Assembly: GCF_001545155.1 (NCBI RefSeq)
Contig: NZ_CP014226.1
Location: 2,611,266 to 2,675,265 of the forward strand
Direction of reading: 5' to 3'
Length of the DNA: 64,000 nt
From: Halomonas chromatireducens
GTDB lineage: Bacteria > Pseudomonadota > Gammaproteobacteria > Pseudomonadales > Halomonadaceae
This document shows positions 57,880 to 64,000 of the stretch, piece after piece. Under the pieces are notes generated by a model. That model ran no database searches. It saw nothing but the letters and a program-made list of their open reading frames with translations, and was not told the origin of the DNA. Both the position numbers and the translations under genes were made by a program. The first letter of the stretch is position 1. Each line of letters opens with the position of its first letter.

Positions 57880-58881
57880 TCAGTTTCCTGACAGCATGTC
57901 GCCGTATCTTTCTACGACCTCATGAATCTCATAAATGATTTCCTTGGACTCTTCAGGTCCATAGAAGCCGGAAATGAGATCCGAACCGAGATTTTCGATA
58001 TGTGCCTGGTAAGCATCGCTGTGAAACACCTCTCTATAACTGGCAACGATGGCATCGAAAATTTCAGGGTTCTCTTCAGCAAAGCTAGTGTGTACGGCGA
58101 GAAACCGGTTATCGCCGATAGCGGGAAGGTCGGCCTCTGGAAAGGCTTCGTTCACCGGCGGGGCATCCGGCCATCCGGGAAAGGTCTCATGTGAAGAGAC
58201 GGCCAGCACACGCACCTGGTCACCAAGCGTCATATCACCGTATGCCGAAGAGAACGCTGCGTCCGAGTGACCGCCCAGCAAATCTGTGCGCTGCTCGCCA
58301 CCACCGTCAAACGTCACGATATTGGGGTTCAGCTCAAGCGTATCGAGGAAAGCCAGGCCAAAGAGATGCGTCCCGGAACCAGTCGCCATCGACATGGTAA
58401 CGCCGCTTGGGTTCTCGCGAATGCTCTCGACCAGGTCTTCGATGTTTTCGTAGGGGGAATCGGCCCGAACGACGATCGATGTATAGTCGCGCTGCTCGAT
58501 GTTGATGAAGGTGAAGTCTTCCAGATCGAAGTCGGCCCCTTGCGCAACGATGTTCATGCTCAGGGTCGGCTGGATGCCAGCGAACAGGTAGTGCCCGTTG
58601 GTCGGCGAGCCGAGGAAGGTTCTCGATCCCAGCAAGCCTGAGGCTCCACCACGATTGTCCACGATCATGGCGTAATCGTGGTATTCCTCCCAGTGCTGGG
58701 TCAACCCGCGAGCAAAGCGATCGATGGAACCGCCCGCACTGAAAGGAAGAATGAGCCGAACGTTTTCCGTTGGCCATTCGGCAGCATTGGCTGAAAGAGC
58801 CATGCCCGGCACTGCGGCCACAAGGACAGCACCGGCAAAGAGCGCCTTGGAGGTCATTTTCTTCTTCGGCTGGACGGTCAT
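57880..58881 (-). CDS. TTT substrate-binding receptor, TctC
   Basis: 333 residues from ATG 58881 (GAGGAG 5 bases upstream). Signal peptide TSKALFAGAVLVAAVPGMAL ending ANA. VRLILPFSAGGSIDRFARGL and MIVDNRGGASGLLGSRTFL are the family's ligand-loop motifs. Receptors of this kind bind carboxylates or similar small acids. First gene of the tct operon; boxes at 59019-59050 lie in its promoter. Confidence 0.92.
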   Translation of the reverse strand: MTVQPKKKMTSKALFAGAVLVAAVPGMALSANAAEWPTENVRLILPFSAGGSIDRFARGLTQHWEEYHDYAMIVDNRGGASGLLGSRTFLGSPTNGHYLFAGIQPTLSMNIVAQGADFDLEDFTFINIEQRDYTSIVVRADSPYENIEDLVESIRENPSGVTMSMATGSGTHLFGLAFLDTLELNPNIVTFDGGGEQRTDLLGGHSDAAFSSAYGDMTLGDQVRVLAVSSHETFPGWPDAPPVNEAFPEADLPAIGDNRFLAVHTSFAEENPEIFDAIVASYREVFHSDAYQAHIENLGSDLISGFYGPEESKEIIYEIHEVVERYGDMLSGN

Positions 58882-59018
58882 ACTTGCTCCTCTCTCTTGT
58901 TTTTTGCGATACCACTTTTCGCGATGGCTTCCTGTGTGCCATTCCATGTGCATCGGGATTGTTCTTGGCAATATGAGTGTTTCTAGCGAGTCTCTCCGTG
59001 ACGGGAGCTTCTCCTATC

Positions 59019-59050
59019 TTGTATCCCAAACTAGTTTATTGGATACGATC
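59019..59050. promoter_or_regulatory. paired operator-like boxes, tct promoter
   Basis: ATTGGATACGATC at 59038-59050 is preceded by the inverted arm TTGTATCC (59019-59026); the arms match at 7 of 8 bases, with centres 22 bases apart, a spacing that suits two dimers or one tetramer on the same DNA face. Confidence 0.55.
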
Positions 59051-59284
59051 AGTCAAGAAAGGCTGTTGCTCTACTTTTGTCTAATCACCGGCAAGCAGAC
59101 ATTGCTAATCATGCACCCTCGTGCCGCGCTATTCATTTCTGATTAAACCACATTAAAATCAGAGAGATAAATTGGAGCCTCACCGCCAGGCGCTCCTGAC
59201 AGACGGATAGCCAAGGACAGGGCATGGCATCAGCAGGTGTCCGAAACTGCGCCTTCGGATTCTCGCTTATCGTCGGTTAGGGAA

Positions 59285-59295
59285 ATTGGATACGA
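59285..59295. promoter_or_regulatory. fourth operator-like box
   Basis: ATTGGATACGA, upstream of no intact gene. It may once have served a gene now replaced by the IS3 insertion. Confidence 0.4.
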
Positions 59296-59327
59296 AATTT
59301 GATCATTTATGAGGCATCTCTGACCTC

Positions 59328-59456
59328 CTATGTGCCAGGGTTCAGCCTTATTTGGCGCACGCTCCCCCTCAGAATCGGCACGACCGGCAGGGAGCGTTGA
59401 ACCGGTGAGAGCTGCCCCTCGCGCATTTTCGCAAGCAACAGATCCGCTGCCACCGT
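59328..59456 (-). pseudogene. C-terminal remnant, possibly LacI-type regulator
   Basis: The last 40 or so codons read STVAADLLLAKMREGQLSPV and SLPVVPILRGSVRQI, which resembles the end of LacI-family repressors. It begins exactly where the IS3 element ends, so the insertion probably cut the gene. The remaining part was not found on the other side. Confidence 0.35.
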
Positions 59457-59534
59457 TGACCTTCCCGCCAGAAGCCGGTCCACCACCAATGTGAGTTTTC
59501 CGCTACGTTTATCCTGATAGCAGGAGATCTCGCG

Positions 59535-59801
59535 ATGAAGCGTAACCGTCATACCGAAGAGCAGATTATCAGCATCCTCAAAGCCAACGAGCGCGGCGTC
59601 TCGATCGCCGAGCTGGCTCGGCAGAACGGTGTGACCGAGCAGACCATCTACCGCTGGAAGGCGAAGTACAGCGGCATGGAAGTCTCGGAGGCCAACCGCC
59701 TGCGCGAGCTGGAGACCGAGAACGCCCGGCTGAAGAAGCTCTTGGCGGAAAACGCCCTCGACAATGCTGCGCTCAAGGAGATTGTCTCGGGAAAGTGGTG
59801 A
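59535..59801 (+). CDS. IS3 transposase OrfA
   Basis: 88 residues; helix-turn-helix (RHTEEQIISILKANERGVSI ... QNGVTEQTIYRWKAKY) and leucine-zipper-like end (NRLRELETENARLKKLLAE). Overlaps orfB by 7 bases, the usual place for programmed frameshifting. Confidence 0.9.
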   Translation: MKRNRHTEEQIISILKANERGVSIAELARQNGVTEQTIYRWKAKYSGMEVSEANRLRELETENARLKKLLAENALDNAALKEIVSGKW

Positions 59802-60611
59802 CGCCCCAAGCGAAGCGGCGTGCGGTGAAACACCTGGTGGTAGGCGGCTGGCTCAGCCAGCGAGGTGCCTGCCGATTGCTGGGCCTGGCAAGGTCGGTAG
59901 CCCGGTACCAGGCGATGCCGTGTGACGATGCGCCGCTTCGGGCCCGCCTACAAGCCTTGGCGACTTGCTTTCCCCGCTATGGCTGCTTGCTGCTGCATGC
60001 CTTGTTGCGTCAGGAGGGCTTGGTGATCAATCGCAAGCGGACCTACCGGCTGTACTGCGAGCAGGGTCTTTAGGTCCGAACCCGGCGTCGTAAGCGGCTG
60101 GTTCGGCCGAGAACAGCGATACCACTGCCGGACAGGCCCAACCAGCACTGGTCGATGGATTTCGTGTCGGACCAGTTGGCCTCGGGACGCCGATTTCGTG
60201 TGCTGAACATCGTGGACGATTTCAGCCGCGAGTGTGTCGGCCAGTTGGTGGACACGTCTATCTCGGGACGTCGCTTGGCCCGGTTCCTCGACGAGATCGC
60301 GAACCATCGTTCACTGCCGGCCTCGATTATCTGCGATAACGGACCTGAGCTGACCAGCAAGGCGATGTTCTTCTGCGCGTGAGCGGACGGTGACGCTGGC
60401 CTTCATTCAACCAGGCAAGCCGACGCTGAATGCGTTCATCGAGAGCTTCAACGGCAAGTTCCGAGACAGCTGCCTCAATCAGCACTGGTTCCTTAGCCTG
60501 GCGGATGCATGACACGAAATCACCCAATGGAGAACCCACTACAACCATGTTAGACCGCACAGCTCGCTAGGCTATTTGCCACCCGTGGCCTATGCCCAGC
60601 AATGTGCCTGA
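59795..60611 (+). pseudogene. IS3 transposase OrfB, three disruptions
   Basis: DDE integrase core with SMDFVSDQLASGRRFRVLNI and ICDNGPEL readable, but a TAG at 60071-60073, a frame change after 60370 (FIQPGKPTLNAFIESFNGKF continues in another frame) and a TGA at about 60509 (CGA to TGA) break it. The end PHSSLGYLPPVAYAQQ stops at 60611. The element cannot move by itself. Confidence 0.88.
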
Positions 60612-60660
60612 AAGAGCGGTTTCTCACATTGATGACGGACCTAAAACAGGGGGAAGGTCA

Positions 60661-61377
60661 GAGCCACTCACACGATCCGCGCCATCGCAACTCACTTGGA
60701 CCGTACACCGAGCACCCTTCAATAGTGTTGCGCTTGGAACTTGATACCACCAGCATTGGCTAACCCAATGTTGCAACGGGCGAAGCCATCATTCACTGAT
60801 TATAAACTCGGTTCCCACAGCAGCCCTAGGCGTAGCCGCCGGGTGAACACACCTTACGCGGAAGGCCCTGGCCGGCCACTTACCCTTAGGCCGCAAAATC
60901 GAAGCAATAGAGTGTAGCCGAATGTATCAAAAGAACCACTGAAATGCTAGAAATTCAATGGTCAAAAAACACTTGACCACTATCTGCAAGAAAGAGGCAT
61001 TGTCGCAAAGGTGCAATCACACCCAAATGCAACATAATTTAGGTTATGGTGCATTAAAGGTATGTGCAGGATCGGATGAAGCGCCCGTCTTGGGCAGCAC
61101 AGGCTATGATGATGCACTGGAGGGGAGCTTATGTTTTTTGCGAAGCAGCGCTAATTGAGCACGAGAATCAGGGCGGCAGTAGACAGCTGTGCGTCGATCA
61201 TCGTCGAAGCAGCAATGGGTGGGAGCGGGACGACCACATTGGCATCTTTGGCCACCATCGATTACAGGGCCAGCTCCTGCATATCCACCTTCAAAGGCTG
61301 TCGCCGCCTGTACCTGCCCTGCACCGTGCGCACCCAACATTGAATTTTCATCTCTCGGGCATCACGCAGGTCGCCAG
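60661..61377. other. no recognisable gene; Xer-like site inside
   Basis: Short frames on both strands without starts or motifs I can support. Holds the second Xer/dif-like site. Confidence 0.5.
61023..61048. other. Xer/dif-like recombination site, copy 2
   Basis: CCAAATGCAACATAAT followed by CATAA-TTTAGG-TTATG geometry (61033-61048). Same orientation as copy 1 at 40133; the spacer differs (TTTAGG against TCAACG). Confidence 0.5.
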
Positions 61378-62829
61378 CTATCGATCCATTGACCTGACAA
61401 AATCAGGGACGGAAGGCTCTGTGTCGGGCTGAGTTCCCCCCTCCAAGCCACGTTGATTAGTCGGCGATAGCTCACCATGAGCTCCTATACCGTTCACAAC
61501 CAAGAGCTCTTGGAACTCGTTAGCAAATGCTTCGTCTGGATCGATCATCGCGTCCTTGATTGCAGCCGCCCTGTCACACTGCGCCTCCAAGCGGAGCAAT
61601 CGACGTACTGCTAGCTCCGCTCGCATAAAAGCCGATTGTGGGGATTCACGAGAAGCATATCGGGATGGCTGCCCGGGCTGCGTTAGAGTTCGCCATTCTA
61701 TGTCACGCAGCTCCCGGGCACGCTCCTCAGCTGCTTTACAATGGACTCGGGATTTCCCACGAGCGTCACATTCTGCTGCCTCGATAGCATTGGACTGATG
61801 ATAACTGCGCTCGAGTTTGTCCATCATCCTAGACTCGAAGACAATCCGTCCTGAAGCTGGACATACACCCGGCAGACTGATCCATGCCTCCCATTCATGC
61901 TTTTCGATGCGCTCCCATCGCCGGCATAGGGCAGGCTCCAGATCTTGAAGATCACAGCAGATCTGTAATTGGTGGCGTTTCTTCAGGCTTTGCTCGATCC
62001 GCTCTTGGCGGGCTTGCTCACGCAGCCTTGCTATTTTATGGTTTGCTGCCATTATCTCGCGATTCAGCATCGCCAGTTCGCTGTGCTGCGGAGTCCCCTC
62101 GCGTAGCATCCGCGCTGCAAAGCCCCCTAGATGTGCAGTCGGCTCGCGATCGCAGTCACGATCCGCGTAGCTGCGGTGATCGACACGATCAGCTTTGTAT
62201 GCCCGCTGCAGAGCAGAATTCTGCATCCTTGCCCAGTTCCCCCTCTCACGCTCTGCTACGTTGGGAATTTTGTGACGCTGACAATGAATCGGATCGAGAT
62301 TGAGGCATTTTTTCCCTAGGGTGCCATCGGACTCGACATGGCAGGCAGCAATGAGCATGTGCGCGTGCCAATTACCGTTGTGCCGACGGCCCGTTTTCGG
62401 ATCGGTCATGTGGAACTGTTCAGGGTTCAGATCTAAGTCGCGGTCGGTGATCGTTCGCGGGGCATGGAGCGCGACATCAATCGCAACGCGGTATTTGTCG
62501 GCAAGCTCACGGGCAAATGTGACAGCCAACTCGTAACGCTGATCATCGTCCAGCTCAGCAGGCAGCGACACCTCAATCTCACGGGCCACGACTGCGTTTA
62601 TCCGCGTGTGATGATGTTCGATGCGATTCCAGAACGCTGCACGCGCCTCAGTACTGCCGCCTGGTAGGAGGAGTGCTGTGCTTTGCACACCAGACTTGCG
62701 AGTGTAGTCGTGCTGAATTCCAGTACGCTCATCGACGATACACTCCCCTGCTCGATACGCAGCTGCAGCAGTCGCCATGCGGCCCTGGCTGCGCTGTATG
62801 ACATTTACATGAAAATGATACAGGGCCAT
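61378..62829 (-). CDS. MobA/MobL-family relaxase
   Basis: 483 residues. Start MALYHFHVNVIQRSQGRMAT, then AAAAYRAG, and the metal-binding His motif HNGNWHAHMLIAACH belong to the MobA/MobL (MOBQ) relaxases, which nick DNA at oriT to start conjugal transfer. The helical C-terminal half has no primase. No other transfer gene or obvious oriT is near, so it is a stray part of a plasmid or integrative element. An IS66 element begins 100 bases upstream of its start and may have removed its promoter. Confidence 0.88.
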   Translation of the reverse strand: MALYHFHVNVIQRSQGRMATAAAAYRAGECIVDERTGIQHDYTRKSGVQSTALLLPGGSTEARAAFWNRIEHHHTRINAVVAREIEVSLPAELDDDQRYELAVTFARELADKYRVAIDVALHAPRTITDRDLDLNPEQFHMTDPKTGRRHNGNWHAHMLIAACHVESDGTLGKKCLNLDPIHCQRHKIPNVAERERGNWARMQNSALQRAYKADRVDHRSYADRDCDREPTAHLGGFAARMLREGTPQHSELAMLNREIMAANHKIARLREQARQERIEQSLKKRHQLQICCDLQDLEPALCRRWERIEKHEWEAWISLPGVCPASGRIVFESRMMDKLERSYHQSNAIEAAECDARGKSRVHCKAAEERARELRDIEWRTLTQPGQPSRYASRESPQSAFMRAELAVRRLLRLEAQCDRAAAIKDAMIDPDEAFANEFQELLVVNGIGAHGELSPTNQRGLEGGTQPDTEPSVPDFVRSMDR

Positions 62830-62894
62830 TTTGCGATGCCTCCGTAACCGGCTGGTGAACCCATCTACCGGAGAGGCTCGCCTTCTGTGACGTT

Positions 62895-62924
62895 AGGTGC
62901 CCACTTATTAATAGATGGGCACCT
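62895..62924. repeat. inverted repeat ahead of IS66 tnpA
   Basis: AGGTGCCCA/TGGGCACCT, 9-bp stem with a 12-base AT-rich loop, ending 3 bases before the tnpA ATG. It covers the ribosome-binding region and could limit transposase translation. Confidence 0.5.
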
Positions 62925-62927
62925 ATC

Positions 62928-63290
62928 ATGACTACCCCAAGCACTCAGGGTGAGATTCGCCGTCGTCGTCGCTACGCGTCGGCCTTCAAGGCCAAGATCG
63001 TGGCGGCCTGCCTGCAAGGCGATGCTTCGATCGCCCAGGTCGCGCTGCAGCACGGGCTCAACACTAACCTCGTCCAGACCTGGATCCGCAAGGCCAAGCG
63101 TCAGAGCCAGTTGCCAGCCGTGCCGGACTTCGTGCCACTCCCGATGCCGTCCGTAGCAGCTGATCGGCCAACGCCTCCTGCCACCGCCGAGATCCGCATC
63201 GAGATGCCCACGGCGCGCGGCACGATCAGCGTGCATTGGCCGGTAGCCGAGGCAGCCCAGTGCGCGCAGTGGCTGAAGGGGCTGTTGTGA
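62928..63290 (+). CDS. tnpA: IS66 TnpA
   Basis: 120 residues. Helix-turn-helix YASAFKAKIVAACLQGDASI, LQHGLNTNLVQTWIRKAKR, the N-terminal region of IS66 TnpA proteins. Overlaps tnpB by one base (TGATG). Confidence 0.88.
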   Translation: MTTPSTQGEIRRRRRYASAFKAKIVAACLQGDASIAQVALQHGLNTNLVQTWIRKAKRQSQLPAVPDFVPLPMPSVAADRPTPPATAEIRIEMPTARGTISVHWPVAEAAQCAQWLKGLL

Positions 63291-63625
63291 TGATTCGCAT
63301 CGACGAAATCTGGCTGGCCACCGAGCCCCTGGATATGCGCGCCGGACCCGATACGTCACTGGCCCGGGTGGTGAAGGTGTTTGGCGCCGCCCGGCCGCAT
63401 TGCGCCTATCTCTTCGCCAACCGGCGCGGCAACCGGATGAAGGTACTGGTTCACGATGGCCTGGGGATCTGGCTATGCGCCCGGCGTCTGAATCAGGGCA
63501 AGTTTCACTGGGCGGCGACCTGGCGCGGGGATCGGGTCGAGTTGTCGCCCGAGCAGGTCAGCGCTCTGGTGCAGGGCTTGCCCTGGCAGCGAATCGGCGC
63601 CGGTGGCGTGATCTCGGTGGTCTGA
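63290..63625 (+). CDS. tnpB: IS66 TnpB
   Basis: 111 residues from ATG 63290. IDEIWLATEPLDMRAGPDTS, FANRRGNRMKVLVHDGLGIW, CARRLNQGKFHW: the standard IS66 Orf2 sequence, needed for transposition but of unclear role. Intact. Confidence 0.93.
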   Translation: MIRIDEIWLATEPLDMRAGPDTSLARVVKVFGAARPHCAYLFANRRGNRMKVLVHDGLGIWLCARRLNQGKFHWAATWRGDRVELSPEQVSALVQGLPWQRIGAGGVISVV

Positions 63626-63716
63626 GGGATCTGCCACGGACGGCATAGAAACAACGGGCAGGCTATTCGCTGATGCGCTAATCCCACTGCCCTCGGCAGG
63701 CTGGCATACTCGCTGA

Positions 63717-64000
63717 ATGAACGCGCCTTCCGACCTGTCTCAGCTCTCTCCCGATCAGCTCCGCCACCTGGCGGCGACGCTGATGTCGCAGGTCGAGCAG
63801 CAGGGGCAGGCACTCGAGCAGAGCCAGAAAACGCTGCGTCATACCGAGCAGGTCAACCAGAAGCTGACCTATGAACTGGCGCTGCTCAAACGTCATGCCT
63901 TCGGCAAGCGCAGCGAGAAGCTCAACGTCCTGCAGATCAGCCTGCTGGAAGAGGGGGTGGATGCCGACATCGCCGCCATCGAAACCGAGCTGGACGATTT
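63717..64000 (+). CDS. tnpC: IS66 TnpC transposase, N-terminal part
   Basis: 94 codons before the window ends. Coiled-coil start (SQVEQQGQALEQSQKTLRHT) and LKRHAFGKRSEKLN, the zinc-finger-preceding motif of TnpC. The DDE domain lies beyond the window. Confidence 0.9.
   Translation, partial: MNAPSDLSQLSPDQLRHLAATLMSQVEQQGQALEQSQKTLRHTEQVNQKLTYELALLKRHAFGKRSEKLNVLQISLLEEGVDADIAAIETELDD

Larger units (their letters stand above)
59457..60660 (+). mobile_element. IS3-family insertion sequence, decayed
   Basis: About 1.2 kb bounded by TGACCTTCCC at 59457 and its inverted copy ending at 60660, TGA...TCA termini as normal for IS3. It contains an intact orfA and a broken orfB. No 3-base target duplication is visible (CGT left, GAG right). 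Confidence 0.8.
62928..64000 (+). mobile_element. IS66-family element, left part
   Basis: tnpA, tnpB and the start of tnpC lie in the normal order; the right end is outside the window. The left terminal repeat was not located with confidence. Confidence 0.85.

Noticed and set aside
61064..61432. 122-residue plus-strand frame beside the relaxase gene
   Set aside because: Overlaps the relaxase end, has no plausible start site and no family pattern.

Overview
The window reads as chromosomal DNA of a high-GC, salt-adapted gammaproteobacterium. A Halomonas-like (Halomonadaceae) source is my inference from the family-level look of the core proteins, a BCCT osmolyte carrier beside a universal stress protein, and many TRAP, TTT and ABC importers. 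No rRNA, tRNA or CRISPR array was recognised.

Bases 1-21,900 look like ordinary core genome. They hold the end of a PQQ-type sugar dehydrogenase, an NtrB/NtrC-style two-component pair, two acidic exported proteins, a polyamine-type ABC importer (ATPase, binding protein, two permeases) divergent from a DadA-like FAD oxidoreductase, UspA plus BCCT carrier, a GAF-GGDEF-EAL protein, a DnaQ-like exonuclease with a cNMP/CBS/DUF294 protein, a DUF4168 protein, an EamA exporter, MtgA and S-formylglutathione hydrolase.

At about 22,000 the sequence becomes more AT-rich and an island starts. A minus-strand defence operon (22,015-30,246) encodes a DUF262/HNH protein, a small unknown protein, and ZorA, ZorB and ZorC-like proteins of Zorya. 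It ends in a 314-codon fragment of a SNF2/ZorD-like helicase, cut off beside the core gene. A second SNF2/DrmD-like fragment lies upstream. Next come a three-gene helicase operon behind a hairpin-rich leader, an MbcA/RES toxin-antitoxin pair with a shortened toxin, LexA-box-controlled umuDC (umuC frameshifted near its end), an SRAP protein, and a patch of small genes (38.4-42.3 kb) rich in DUF2384 toxin-binding modules, several broken.

Bases 43,000-59,000 form one catabolic block: amidase with small partner, isochorismatase-type hydrolase, TRAP transporter, TauD-type dioxygenase, LeuC/LeuD-like dehydratase, an isocitrate-lyase-superfamily lyase, an AbrB-type membrane protein, iron alcohol dehydrogenase, GntR/FCD regulator and a tripartite tricarboxylate transporter. 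A repeated ATTGGATACG box in three of its promoter regions, plus one copy nearby, suggests one regulon, probably under the GntR protein. The block lies between an IS66 remnant and a decayed IS3 element. It is also enclosed by two direct copies of a Xer/dif-like site (40,133 and 61,023). To the right are an orphan MobA/MobL relaxase and the start of an IS66 element that runs off the window.
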